Notes under the pieces: generated by a model | What the model was told of the DNA's origin: nothing | Databases searched by the model: none | The model's input: only the letters and a program-made list of their open reading frames with translations | Shown: positions 8,951-17,805 of the stretch, in pieces | How positions within the stretch are numbered: position 1 is the first letter of the stretch | Layout: each line of letters opens with the position of its first letter | Position numbers and translations under genes: made by a program | Assembly (NCBI RefSeq): GCF_039545035.1 | Contig: NZ_BAABRO010000003.1 | Coordinates: 310,001-374,000 of the forward strand | Direction: 5' to 3' | DNA: 64,000 bases | Origin: Novipirellula caenicola | Lineage (GTDB): Bacteria > Planctomycetota > Planctomycetia > Pirellulales > Pirellulaceae

Positions 8951-10470
8951 GCGATGTCTGTCCGAAGCGGTCGACGTTGTGGGTGATTGCCGCAGTGATT
9001 TTTGTGATTGCTTGCGGTTTGCGACTTCCTGCGTCGGAGGAAAGTTTTTGGGTGGATGAATTGCATACGGCCTGGACCGTGAACGATTCGTTTGCCAATG
9101 TGACGACGCGGTCGGCGTTTGGCCATCAACAGCCGTTCTATTTCCAGTGGCTTTGGGGTTGGAAACAGCTTGTCGGCAGCAGCGAGATCGCGATGCGGCT
9201 CAGCAGCGTATTGGCCGTTGCAGTGGCATGCAGTTGCGTCTTTATTGCGGTGGCAAAATTCCACCGTTCGCTCGTTGGTGGCATTGCCGCCGGTTTGGTG
9301 TTGGCGGTCGAGTCGAACTCGATTTTTTTCGGCACCGAACTTCGCCCCTACGCCGCCGTGATCTTTGCCTCGGCGATTGCGTGCGGGTTCGCGTCTCGGT
9401 TGTGGAGCATGTCACCCGCCGACGGTCGACGTTCGCTGCAGTGGGTGGGGCTTGGTGTTGCTATCGGGGTGGCGGGGCTGTGTCAAATTACTTCGCTCGG
9501 AGTTTTGGGATGGTTGGTCGTCGCGGTGCTGGTGCGATGGGGATGCGCCGATTGGCACGCCACACTGCGTTTGTCGAAATGGGATCTGCCGTTTGTTGCT
9601 GCCTTTGCAGTGGTGGCGTTGTCGTTGGTGGCAAGTGGTGGGCTTGAGGTGTGGAATGAGCGAAAGATGTGGGCCAGTTTCGCCTCGGCGACTTCGCTAA
9701 AACAGGTCCTACACCTTTGGCCCTGGACGTACCTCGTCGTCGTACCGTTTTTGGTGTGGACTGCTGGGTTCTTGTGGCAGCGATTTGTGAGGCAACAGAG
9801 CAGTGGTGGCTGGCAATCACGCGAGCCCGTCACGTTGATGTTCGCGTTGGTTGCGATTGCGGTCGTCAGTGCTCTTTGTTTTTGGGGCGTGGCCTATTTC
9901 GAGTTTGCTGCACTTTGGCATCGACGCTATTTGGTCGCATCGCTACCGCTGCTAGCATGGTTTTTTGGTGCCGCGATTGCTGAGGCATCGAAAGCGTTTT
10001 CAATTGAACGCAATACCGCCGTTCAATCGGTCACAGCCGGGACACTGATGGTGCTGCTGCTAGGCTTATTGATGCAGTCGCAGGGGACGGCCGCGCGGCT
10101 AAGTCGCGGTGAGTGGCTCGTGCATCGAGGTGAAAATTGGCGAGACGCAATTGCTCATGTCAATAATGTCGCGTCCAACGGATCGGTCGTTTTTCTTGAT
10201 CCTGGCTTGATCGAGCAGAGCATGCTCCGCGAGCCGCATCAGCGCTTTGAGCATGGCGAATACCTGCGATACGTTGTTGATGGCCCGTACGCAATTCGTG
10301 ACGATTTGGCGGTCGAAATTGTCAGCAATCAGCCGCTGCACGGTATTTTAGCGATTGCCCCCGAAGTGGTGCTCTCGCGACGGCCCGCTCGAAAGTTGCA
10401 AAAACAGCTCGGTTCCGCATTTCAGGTCCACTCATTCGGCGGTGTCTCCGTCGCCACTGCAAAGCCGTAG
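8947..10470 (+). CDS. Polytopic membrane protein, ArnT/PMT-like glycosyltransferase
   Basis: 507 aa with about 10 hydrophobic segments, starting with a signal-anchor-like helix (residues 11-27). The first loop carries ESFWVDELHTAW, an acidic Asp-Glu pair placed as in GT39/GT83 (dolichyl- or undecaprenyl-phosphate sugar) transferases, followed by the helix with FFGTELRPYAAVIF, which matches the second conserved acidic/Arg element of this superfamily (usual form E.RpY). This suggests a lipid-phosphate-sugar transferase acting on the outer side of the membrane. It overlaps the threonine aldolase gene by 4 nt, a linkage with no obvious functional meaning. The acceptor and sugar cannot be told. 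Confidence 0.72.
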   Translation: MSDVCPKRSTLWVIAAVIFVIACGLRLPASEESFWVDELHTAWTVNDSFANVTTRSAFGHQQPFYFQWLWGWKQLVGSSEIAMRLSSVLAVAVACSCVFIAVAKFHRSLVGGIAAGLVLAVESNSIFFGTELRPYAAVIFASAIACGFASRLWSMSPADGRRSLQWVGLGVAIGVAGLCQITSLGVLGWLVVAVLVRWGCADWHATLRLSKWDLPFVAAFAVVALSLVASGGLEVWNERKMWASFASATSLKQVLHLWPWTYLVVVPFLVWTAGFLWQRFVRQQSSGGWQSREPVTLMFALVAIAVVSALCFWGVAYFEFAALWHRRYLVASLPLLAWFFGAAIAEASKAFSIERNTAVQSVTAGTLMVLLLGLLMQSQGTAARLSRGEWLVHRGENWRDAIAHVNNVASNGSVVFLDPGLIEQSMLREPHQRFEHGEYLRYVVDGPYAIRDDLAVEIVSNQPLHGILAIAPEVVLSRRPARKLQKQLGSAFQVHSFGGVSVATAKP

Positions 10471-10819
10471 GCCGGATTAAGGACGCAAACGCATGCCGGA
10501 GCGACGCAAGCGGTAGCCTTTTTACATCCGCATTGGCAGGCGATGCACGTTTCAATCGCGTCCGCCGCTCCGGCATTCACACGTCATTTGTGTCCAAGTC
10601 AGCCTTGGTAAGCCAACGATAGGCTATGTCTAGAAGCGTTTCCTGTTGCTGTCGTCGCACGTCAAAAGGGCGTTATCCATCCGCGTGGTCGGAAAAGAAA
10701 GACTGCCGCGCGGCGGGCTATAGTGACATCGTTTCTCACCGATGCAACCTGTAGTTGCCGCGTGTTGGTGGCGCACTCCGTTGACTGCTTTTGCTGATTC
10801 CTCCCCCGGAGAATTCCCC
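10471..10819. other. Intergenic region with an inverted repeat
   Basis: The gap between the convergent membrane protein gene and the secreted hypothetical gene holds a perfect 11-bp inverted repeat, ATGCCGGAGCG at 10493-10503 and CGCTCCGGCAT at 10566-10576. It could fold as a stem with a 62-nt loop and may mark the ends of a small non-autonomous element. A run of TTTTT at 10519-10523 lies inside. Nothing else is recognisable, and there is no supported gene. Confidence 0.5.
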
Positions 10820-11647
10820 TTAGTCCGAATTTGCCTTTTCTCGCTCCGGCAACGCTGATGTTTCCAAGCAACTGGAGATTATGGATTCCAGCAATTCGCG
10901 GATCGCTGGGAACTCAATGTTCGATTTATCGTCGATATCGAGAAAATACGACCAGCCCCCTGAGGGTCGCAAGTATGCCCAAATCACTGGAATTCCTGTG
11001 CTTGTCCGAGCGATTGGAATTGCCGTAGAGGTCAATTTTGCAGTTCCGGATAAAGCGACGGGCAAGTCGACTTTGGAACTGGGGAATCTGAGTGGCTTGC
11101 TTAAACCGACTGAGACACCACTTTCAAAGAATATTTGGGTAGTGCGCTGCCCTTTGCGAGAACCAGCGTATCCAAAACAAACGGCACCCAGGTCAATCGA
11201 TTTGGTCTGGTCAATCCTTTGGGGCCGGTGTTGGTCGATAGCGGATACCTTCTTCAGTCCGTTGCCAATTCCAATAATCGTTCGAGGACTATTTACGAAC
11301 TTATTTATTGCGGCGGCCTGATCCGGCCCGACAGTACCAACATCCAAATCGAATATCAGCAGAACAACATTTGGACTTTCCAAAAAGGAAGGATCAAACC
11401 GATAATCTTCGATTCCGTTAGGGTCTCGCCACTCTTTAATTATGTTGCAAACCATTGAAATCGCCTCATAGTTATACCCATACGAAACTTGAAGCAATTT
11501 ATCTATTGAACGTACTTGCGAGCTTTCTGCACTACTTATCACCACAATTTCCGGTGTCTCAGCGTTGCAAGGTGCAATCGTTGTAAGGATCAACAATGCC
11601 GCGGCGGTTCCAACTAGTGAAGAATGAATTCGAAAAATCATTGCCAT
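10820..11647 (-). CDS. Secreted hypothetical protein
   Basis: 275 aa with a clear signal peptide: a short basic start, a hydrophobic core (LVGTAAALLILTTIA) and a probable cleavage after PCNA at about residue 29. The mature part looks alpha/beta, with EIVVISSAESSQVRSIDKLL, VVLLIFDLDVG and an IIGIGNGLKKV segment that read like alternating strands and helices of a Rossmann-like fold, but I cannot assign a family. No transmembrane helix other than the signal, and only three cysteines. It stands alone, with the repeat-rich region upstream and a hairpin-containing gap downstream. Confidence 0.65.
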   Translation of the reverse strand: MAMIFRIHSSLVGTAAALLILTTIAPCNAETPEIVVISSAESSQVRSIDKLLQVSYGYNYEAISMVCNIIKEWRDPNGIEDYRFDPSFLESPNVVLLIFDLDVGTVGPDQAAAINKFVNSPRTIIGIGNGLKKVSAIDQHRPQRIDQTKSIDLGAVCFGYAGSRKGQRTTQIFFESGVSVGLSKPLRFPSSKVDLPVALSGTAKLTSTAIPIARTSTGIPVIWAYLRPSGGWSYFLDIDDKSNIEFPAIRELLESIISSCLETSALPEREKANSD

Positions 11648-11756
11648 GGAGGTGTACCTGAACGCAGAGGGACGAGGTGTTCGTTAGACGTGCTTAGCTG
11701 ATCATAAACCGTTCCGATTCTTCATGCTGCGTTCAGATGCCCTTCAATATGTTTTT

Positions 11757-12127
11757 TGGCAATGGTCGAACTCGTGGACGAACTCTTGGCCGCATCGTTG
11801 ATTCTAGATTGAGTCGCCTGACAATCGAGTCGATCCAGCCTTCATCACCCAACGGTGCACCGCGATTCGCACAGATTCGAATCGCTTTCTGACAATGGTT
11901 CATTGACACGAGAGACCCAGTTTGGAAACCGTGGGATGGGCCGTGGATGCAACAACTTCGAACAATGAAAGAGGTTTGCCCCTCTGATTGAATGATGCGA
12001 TTGCGGGCCCCATGTTTACGAATGCCTCCACTAGCGTTGCGCACGGGACTGTCGAGACTTGCGAGAAGCATCCGTTCCTGCATTTTCTAACCTCCCATTT
12101 TCTAACCTTCTTCGTCCACAGTCCGCT
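11757..12127 (-). pseudogene. Remnant A of a REP-associated tyrosine transposase (RAYT) 3' end
   Basis: Read on the minus strand, the part at 11757-11912 encodes a tail VNEPLSES...AIRICANRGAPLGDEGW..SI.RRLNLESTMRPR, which matches the C-terminal signature of RAYT (Y1_Tnp) proteins, known to end in (S/T)LRPRGRP. Relative to remnants B and C about 11 nt are missing between ESE and AIR, which breaks the frame. The rest of the unit (to 12127) is non-coding and is repeated in B. The catalytic HUH/Tyr part is absent, so this is a decayed fragment. Confidence 0.6.
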
Positions 12128-12135
12128 AGTCATGG

Positions 12136-12191
12136 GGAAACAAAGGGGTCAAACCTCTTTTTGGGAAACAAAGGGGTCAAACCTCTTTTTG
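12136..12191. repeat. Two tandem 28-bp copies containing GGGGTCAAACCTCTTTTT
   Basis: The unit GGAAACAAA plus GGGGTCAAACCTCTTTTT plus G occurs twice head to tail (12136-12163 and 12164-12191). The same core occurs in the same orientation at 12904-12921 and in inverted orientation at 12858-12874, 13468-13484 and 13495-13511. It joins the long repeat units, so it probably is the terminal or REP-like part of the element. Confidence 0.85.
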
Positions 12192-12197
12192 TGTTTG

Positions 12198-12927
12198 TTG
12201 GCAATGGTCGAACTCTCGGACGACCTCTTTACCGCATCGTTGATTCCAAATTGAGTCGCCTGGCAATCGATTCGACCCAGCCTTCATCACCCAACGGTGC
12301 ACCGCGATTCGCACAGATTCGAATCGCTTTCAACTCGCTTTCCGACAATGGCTCATTGACACGAGAGCCCCGGTTTGGAAGCCGTGGAGGCAACAACTTC
12401 GAACAATGAAAGGGGTTTGCCCCTCTGATTGAATGATGCGATTGCGGGCCCCATGTTTACGATTGCCTCCACTAGCGTTGCTCACGGGACTGTCGAGACA
12501 TGCGAGACGCATCCGAGCTTTGATTTTCTAACCTCCCATTTTCTAACCTTCTTCGTCCACAGTCCTCCAGTCATGGGCAGACGCACGCTGCCTCTCTGAC
12601 GCGGCACTGTCACTCCGATCGAGTCCGCAATCGAGGTGGCATCCGTTATCGGAAAAGGAAAGCAGGGTTAGAAAATGGTAGGTTAAAATATTGGATCGTA
12701 AAAAACGTGCAAACTGCTTTCCGCTTAGGCTCGACCTGGTGGAGTAATTATCGGCACAAGTTCACGCAGGCAACCGATTCCACCGATTCCAAATTTTGAC
12801 CACGCCCTTTTCCAGTCTTGCAACACATTTGGGAAAGGTGCTGTGCCCCAGTTGACTAAAAAGAGGTTTGACCCAGAGGAAGTAAAGGGGTCAAGGAAGT
12901 AAAGGGGTCAAACCTCTTTTTGCGTTT
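12198..12927 (-). pseudogene. Long repeat unit B with RAYT C-terminal remnant
   Basis: This about 730-bp unit repeats unit A over its first 360 bp and unit C over most of its length. On the minus strand (about 12200-12355) it encodes VNEPLSESELKAIRICANRG, continuing APLGDEGWVESIARRLNLESTMR, a stop codon, then RGRPRVRP. The in-frame stop lies in the (S)TMRPRGRP signature, and there is no upstream catalytic domain. The unit contains TTTTCTAACCTCCCATTTTC at about 12520-12540 with an inverted partner GGTTAGAAAATG at about 12667, and ends in the palindromic pair 12858-12874 and 12905-12921. Confidence 0.6.
12858..12921. repeat. Inverted repeat AAAAAGAGGTTTGACCC / GGGTCAAACCTCTTTTT
   Basis: A perfect 17-bp inverted repeat (12858-12874 and 12905-12921) with a 30-nt spacer that itself contains a third GGGGTCAA. 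On either strand it would form a stable hairpin flanked by A or T runs and could serve as a bidirectional terminator or as the recognition hairpin of a REP-type element. It sits exactly at the junction of long repeat units B and C. Confidence 0.85.
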
Positions 12928-12928
12928 A

Positions 12929-13521
12929 TTGGCAATGGTCGAACTCTCGGACGACCTCTTTACCGCATCGTTGATTCCAAATTGAGTCGCCTGGCAATCG
13001 GTTCGACCCAGCCTTCATCACCCAACGGTGCACCGCGGTTCGCACAGATTCGGCTCGCTTTCAACTCGCTTTCTGGCAATGGCTCATTGACACGGGAGTG
13101 TCGAAATTTGCGGGGCGCATCCGAGCTTTGATTTTCTAACCTCCCATTTTCTAACCTTCTTCGTTCGCAGTCCGCTACTCAGGGGCAAATGCACGCTGCT
13201 TCTCTGACGCGGCACTGTCACTCCGATCGAGTCCGCAATCGAGATGACACATATCAGTGAAAAAAGAAGAAGCCAGGTTAGAAAATGAAAGGTTAGAAAA
13301 TGTGATCGCGAAAACCAAACAAGCCGCTTTCCGCTTCGCCTTGCCTCGATGGGCAGTTATCGGCACAAGTTCACGCGGGCAGCCGATTCCACCGATTCCA
13401 AAATGTCGACCACGCCCTTTTTCAGTCTCGCGACACATTTAGGAAAGGTGCTGTGCCCCAGTTGACTAAAAAGAGGTTTGACCCATTTGATCTCAAAAAG
13501 AGGTTTGACCCATTTGATCTC
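12929..13521 (-). pseudogene. Long repeat unit C with RAYT C-terminal remnant
   Basis: Third copy of the long repeat. On the minus strand (about 12931-13090) it encodes VNEP, ESELKASRICANRGAPLG, GWVEPIARRLNLESTMR, a stop, and RGRPRVRP, sharing the same in-frame stop as unit B, so B and C derive from one already broken copy. Unlike B it lacks the about 110-bp stretch between the RAYT tail and the TTTTCTAACC block. It ends in two tandem 27-bp copies of AAAAAGAGGTTTGACCC plus ATTTGATCTC (13468-13494 and 13495-13521). Confidence 0.6.
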
Positions 13522-13602
13522 ATTCGTTCAATCTTGCGACACAAACACAAGAGATGCTGTGTCCCTGTTGGTTTTGGTGCGTGTAGAAACGGTGCTGCTG
13601 AG

Positions 13603-14478
13603 TTAGCCGATTCCACGTTCTCGAAGCTGTCGTTGAAGCGACTGCTCTCGGGAAGCTAGTTCTTCAAGCGTCAAAGAATCGAAATTCGCAGGTGTATCGA
13701 GACCCAGGAGACCTTCCAACATACGAACTCGACCACGTGCTTCACCACGAGCTTCGCCACGTGCCTCGGCGGCTTCTAGGCGGGATTGCTCGTCTCGTTG
13801 GAGCTTCAAACGCGATTCGTAAATTTCGCGGTCTTCGGGGGTTTTGGAAATCATCTCAAGGACTCTCGTCGCTTCGGTGAAAATGGGAGCCGCTAGACGA
13901 GAGATCAATTCCTCTCGCTCCAGCGTTGCCGCCCGTCGGAAAAAATAAGCCCATTGCTCACGTGGGTCATCGATGACTGTATTATCGCTAGGTGGGGTGT
14001 ACTTCGGCAACTCTAAAAGATGGACTTGTAAGGCATCAGACAGAGTTAACTCCGGGTTTTGGCAACGCATTCGGAAATCCAGACAAAATTCCGGGACCTG
14101 AGGAAATAGGACGCCGTTGAGCACGCTAATACCGAGCGATGGCATGAGGCTTCCGTAGCGGTCGCCTTCGCGAAGTTGGCCAACATATTGCGATGCCGCG
14201 TAGTAGATCAATCGATTGGCAAGCTCGCCGGGAAGGCTCGTTTGCATCTCGATGTCGAGCAATCGTCCACGGTCGTCAGTCGCCTTCACATCCAGGATCG
14301 AGAGTTTATCATCGTCGAAGTCTTTCTCATTGAAAGGATTGAGGATTTCAACGCTCTCAATCACAGGATCACCGGCTAAGACCGAGTTCAAAAAATGAAG
14401 CGTGATCTCAGGATGCTCTCGACTACCGAGAAGCTTCTTGAACGCAAAATCGACTTTGGGGTCGATGCCAATGTTCAT
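13603..14478 (-). CDS. Rpn family recombination-promoting nuclease / putative transposase
   Basis: 291 aa with the PD-(D/E)XK family transposase domain: IDPKVDFAFKKLLGSREHPE at residues 5-24, LHFLNSVL, then LSILDVKATDDRGRLLDIEMQ at about 59-79 with the catalytic D..ExQ core (DVKATD and DIEMQ). Later parts include WAYFFRRAATLE and a repetitive C-terminal EARGEARGEARG segment, a feature often expanded in this family. Such RpnA-like proteins nick DNA and promote RecA-independent recombination in E. coli. The stop lies about 80 bp from the tandem repeats at 13468-13521, so the gene may belong to the same repeat-bearing locus. Confidence 0.85.
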   Translation of the reverse strand: MNIGIDPKVDFAFKKLLGSREHPEITLHFLNSVLAGDPVIESVEILNPFNEKDFDDDKLSILDVKATDDRGRLLDIEMQTSLPGELANRLIYYAASQYVGQLREGDRYGSLMPSLGISVLNGVLFPQVPEFCLDFRMRCQNPELTLSDALQVHLLELPKYTPPSDNTVIDDPREQWAYFFRRAATLEREELISRLAAPIFTEATRVLEMISKTPEDREIYESRLKLQRDEQSRLEAAEARGEARGEARGRVRMLEGLLGLDTPANFDSLTLEELASREQSLQRQLRERGIG

Positions 14479-14777
14479 GGTCGGTTGACCTTTCGAGGGA
14501 TTTGTCTGCCAAGCATGAAGGTCAATCGATTGACGCGTAGTGCGATCGCGACACCATCATCCACCGCTGGTAGGTACCATTTTAATGCAAGCCTCCACAG
14601 GCGTTGCGCATGGGAGTGTCGAAACTTGCGGGGCGCGTCCGTTCCTGCAGGTTCTAACCGCCCTTTTTCTAGCCCTTTCGTCGGGTGTTCCTGATGGTTG
14701 TCGGTTGGATTCGACATTGGTTTGCGGTAAGACGGTTTATCGGTCTACACGTGTTGTCGCGGCGGTATAATAAGTTC
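14479..14777. other. Intergenic region with a further repeat trace and likely promoter
   Basis: GGTTCTAACCGCCCTTTTTC at about 14650 is a diverged copy of the TTTTCTAACCTCCCATTTTC block from units A-C, here preceded by GGGGCGCGTCCGTTCCTGCA as in unit A. TATAAT at 14766-14771 is a good -10 element just before the cytochrome start at 14778. A divergent arrangement with the Rpn gene means that both promoters must lie in this gap. Confidence 0.45.
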
Positions 14778-16142
14778 ATGTGTCAAAAAACTCTCAATAT
14801 CGTTTTTGTGTTTCTGGCGTGCGTCGTTGCTGCTGCGGCCAACGCGGAGGATACGAATGCGATCGCACGCGGCTACCGTTTGTTGACCGAAACGCCGCTT
14901 TTGCCGAGTGATTTTCATCAGCGGGTGATCGACAACGTGTGGCAGAGTTGGCCTGAACCGCTGCGGAGTGAAGCGGAAAAAGCAACTCCCGAGCAGCGGC
15001 GAGAAATGACGTTTTCGCGTTATGGGCTGACCACGCGGCCAGGTGATGATTCCGGCAAACCGCTGCAGTACGTCGTCGGTGACGATGGCCAGTGGACGAT
15101 GAACTGTTTTTCATGTCACGGCGGTAGTGTGTATGGCAAACCGACCCCCGGAGCTCCGAACAATCGGTTCGCGCTGCAAACGATGACCGAGGAAGTTCGG
15201 CGAACCAAGTTTCGCATCGGCGAACCCATGTCGCGAATGGATTTAGGGTCGCTGTTCATTCCATTGGGGACCACTCATGGGACGACCAATGCGGTGGTCT
15301 TTGGGATGGGGCTGATGCACCAACGAGACGAACAGCTCAACGTGGTGAATCGTCCTCCGGTGCCGTTTGTGCATCATGACATGGACGCGCCGCCATGGTG
15401 GCATTTCTACAAGCGTCCGTACATTTACATCGATGGCTTTGCTCAAAAAGGACATCGTGGTTTGATGCAGTTCATGCTTGTGCCTGAGAACGGACCCGGA
15501 TTTTTTCGTGAGCACGAAGATGACTTTCGTGACGTCTATGCCTACATGTCATCGCTGCGTCCGCCCAAATACGACGGAGCGATCGACGACGAGCTTGTGT
15601 CGGTTGGCAAAGGTGTGTTTGATCGCAATTGTGCCGAATGTCATGGCACGTACGGTGATGATTCCGAGTACCCCAACCGCCGGATTCCACTGGATGAGAT
15701 TGGCACCGACCCAGTCCGCGCCGAAGCGTTGACCGAAGCGGGACGGGCCAAGTATGCAAGGAGTTGGTTTGCTCATGCGGGCGAAGACGACCCGCAGCAG
15801 ACGATTGTCGAACTGGACGGCTATGTCGCACCGCCGCTGGACGGTGTTTGGGCGAGTGCTCCGTATTTTCATAACGGCAGTGTGCCAACGTTGTGGCATG
15901 TGTTGCACCCGAGCGAGCGGCCGACCGTGTGGCGAACGGTGAGCGAAGTGATGGATGAGCAGCGAATGGGGCTGACGATCGAGTTGGCTGAAAAGATGCC
16001 GGTCACGGAGCCCGACGTCGCAATACGTCGCAGTTATTTCGACACCCGTCGCTTTGGCAAAAGCAATTCCGGGCACACTTATCCCGACGAACTCAGCGAA
16101 GCGGAAAAGACCGCCGTGCTGGAGTATCTAAAGACGCTGTAG
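14778..16142 (+). CDS. Dihaem c-type cytochrome, RoxA-like
   Basis: The ATG at 14778 is preferred over an in-frame start at 14685 because it begins a clean signal peptide (LNIVFVFLACVVAAAANA, cleavage near residue 23) and lies after a TATAAT box. The 454-aa product has two haem-binding motifs, CFSCH at 110-114 and CAECH at 285-289. The segment YVAPPLDGVWASAPYFHNGSVPTLWHVLHP is characteristic of the dihaem cytochrome group that includes rubber oxygenase RoxA and MauG/peroxidase relatives. It should be periplasmic. A substrate cannot be told, and peroxidase or oxygenase activity is not established. It converges on glpD with a 43-bp gap that holds a palindromic repeat. Confidence 0.85.
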   Translation: MCQKTLNIVFVFLACVVAAAANAEDTNAIARGYRLLTETPLLPSDFHQRVIDNVWQSWPEPLRSEAEKATPEQRREMTFSRYGLTTRPGDDSGKPLQYVVGDDGQWTMNCFSCHGGSVYGKPTPGAPNNRFALQTMTEEVRRTKFRIGEPMSRMDLGSLFIPLGTTHGTTNAVVFGMGLMHQRDEQLNVVNRPPVPFVHHDMDAPPWWHFYKRPYIYIDGFAQKGHRGLMQFMLVPENGPGFFREHEDDFRDVYAYMSSLRPPKYDGAIDDELVSVGKGVFDRNCAECHGTYGDDSEYPNRRIPLDEIGTDPVRAEALTEAGRAKYARSWFAHAGEDDPQQTIVELDGYVAPPLDGVWASAPYFHNGSVPTLWHVLHPSERPTVWRTVSEVMDEQRMGLTIELAEKMPVTEPDVAIRRSYFDTRRFGKSNSGHTYPDELSEAEKTAVLEYLKTL

Positions 16143-16148
16143 AGAAAA

Positions 16149-16172
16149 GTGGGGTAGGCTTCTCAGCCTGTC
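16149..16172. repeat. Dispersed palindrome, TAGGCTTCTCAGCCTG type
   Basis: One of four copies in the window of a short hairpin-forming sequence (GTGGGGTAGGCTTCTCAGCC here; others at 26885-26908, 41761-41783 and 59476-59499). Stem AGGCT/AGCCT. It lies between the convergent cytochrome and glpD genes and could act as a weak bidirectional terminator. Confidence 0.7.
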
Positions 16173-16185
16173 GCCAGTGTTTGGT

Positions 16186-17805
16186 TTATCGGCTCTTCTT
16201 TGGCAGGTAGTGCTGAGCCACGCTGCGAAAGTCGCGGAGTTGCTCGTCGATCCACGCTTGGTCGCGATTCAGCTCCGTCGCCATCAGTTGTGCGACCTCG
16301 TATGCGATGTCCAGTGCCGCTTGAGCGTTTAGGAACAACGAGCGTGTTCGTCGTGCCAACACGTCTTCGATCGTGCGAGCCATTTCATGGCGCACTGCCC
16401 ACACCACATCCGAGCCACGGATCGTCAGCGAAGTGTGCAGCAGTTTGCCAAGATCGGGGGATTCGCTTTCCAGTTGTTCGATCGATTCTAGGTCCGATCC
16501 GTAATAGGAACGCGAATCCGATCTGACATTGGATGATTCGATAAAGCCATGCAAGTGCATCGACTGGGTGATACACGGTTTCGCCGAAAGGTATTTCTCG
16601 CGAACGACGCGGTCGACACAGTCTTCGGCCATCTTTCGCACGGTCGTCCATTTGCCGCCGGTGATGGTCACCAGTCCTGAGGTCGAGACACGGATCGTGT
16701 GATCGCGTGAAAGCGATGCGGTTCGCGCCGACTTGTCGCCTTTGACCAGCGGCCGGATGCCGACAAAGACGCTGAGGATATCGTTATGGGTCGGAGCGTC
16801 GGACAAGTATTCGGCAGTGGTGTCGAGCAAGAATTGGATTTCTTCGGCTTTGGCCGTCGGTTCCAACGTCGGCGTTTCGATCGGGGTATCGGTTGTCCCG
16901 ATCACGGCGTGATCATGCCACGGGATGATGAAAATCACACGTCCATCGGACGTTTTGGGGACAATCATTGCCGTGTCACCGGGAAAGAAGTGACGAGGCA
17001 AGACGATGTGGACGCCTTGGCTGGTCGACAACATCTTTTCATCACCGGCGTCGTCCAATGCTCGAATACTGTCACAAAAAGGGCCGGCTGCGTTGACGAT
17101 ACACTTGGCCCGGATCGTCCACTGATCGCCGGATTCATGGTCCTTGGCGATGACGCCGTCGAGGTCGCCCATCGAATCTTTGGTCAAGGCGTCCACGGAG
17201 GCGTAATTGATCAGGCAGGCACCATGGTCGGTCGCCGTGGTCGCCATGTTGATCAGCAGCCGTGTGTCATCGAATTGGCCATCGTGATAAATCACGCCCC
17301 CTTTGGACGCGGTGGACTTGAGGACAGGAATATGGGTCAGCGTTTCTTTGTTGGACACGCCATGCGAGCGGCCAAAATTGTTGCCAGCGGCAAGGAAATC
17401 ATAGACTTTCAGTCCGACGCCATAAAAGAAACGCTCCCAGCGATTTTTGCAGGGGATCAAAAACGGCATGTCGTGGACAAGGTGTGGTGCGTTGGCTCGC
17501 AGCAAGCTTCGTTCACGCAGCGCGTCTCGCACCAGCGTAATGTTTCCTTGTTCGAGGTACCTGACTCCGCCGTGGACCAGTTTGGTGCTTCGGCTGGACG
17601 TGCCTTTGCCAAAGTCGGCTTGTTCAAGCAGCAGGACGTCTAGCCCACGCGAAGCAGCGTCCATGGCGATCCCGATTCCGGTCGCACCGCCGCCGATGAT
17701 CAGGATATCCCATGGAGATTGACGCTGGTGTAATCGTTTGATCGCATTGTCGCGATTCATGCCCGCCGGTGCCGTGCCCGCCGGAGTGTTGCCATGAAAA
17801 TCCAT
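16186..17805 (-). CDS. glpD: Glycerol-3-phosphate dehydrogenase (FAD)
   Basis: The ATG at 17805 is chosen because it overlaps the glpK stop as TGATG; longer in-frame starts (17820, 17946) would lie inside glpK. The 539-aa flavoprotein oxidises glycerol 3-phosphate to dihydroxyacetone phosphate at the membrane and feeds electrons to quinone. Motifs: DILIIGGGATGIGIAMDAASRGL (FAD dinucleotide fold), GTSSRSTKLVHGGVRYLEQGN, IVNAAGPFCD, the ISVFVGIRPLVKG-like region (FVGIRPLVKGDKSARTASLSR) and ITGGKWTTVRKMAEDCVD, followed by the family C-terminal domain. With glpK it forms an aerobic glycerol-use operon. Confidence 0.95.
   Translation of the reverse strand: MDFHGNTPAGTAPAGMNRDNAIKRLHQRQSPWDILIIGGGATGIGIAMDAASRGLDVLLLEQADFGKGTSSRSTKLVHGGVRYLEQGNITLVRDALRERSLLRANAPHLVHDMPFLIPCKNRWERFFYGVGLKVYDFLAAGNNFGRSHGVSNKETLTHIPVLKSTASKGGVIYHDGQFDDTRLLINMATTATDHGACLINYASVDALTKDSMGDLDGVIAKDHESGDQWTIRAKCIVNAAGPFCDSIRALDDAGDEKMLSTSQGVHIVLPRHFFPGDTAMIVPKTSDGRVIFIIPWHDHAVIGTTDTPIETPTLEPTAKAEEIQFLLDTTAEYLSDAPTHNDILSVFVGIRPLVKGDKSARTASLSRDHTIRVSTSGLVTITGGKWTTVRKMAEDCVDRVVREKYLSAKPCITQSMHLHGFIESSNVRSDSRSYYGSDLESIEQLESESPDLGKLLHTSLTIRGSDVVWAVRHEMARTIEDVLARRTRSLFLNAQAALDIAYEVAQLMATELNRDQAWIDEQLRDFRSVAQHYLPKKSR

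Noticed and set aside
11870-11890. GATTCGAATC resembling a tRNA T-loop
   Set aside because: It is part of the repeated RAYT remnant coding for IRIC and is palindromic by chance.
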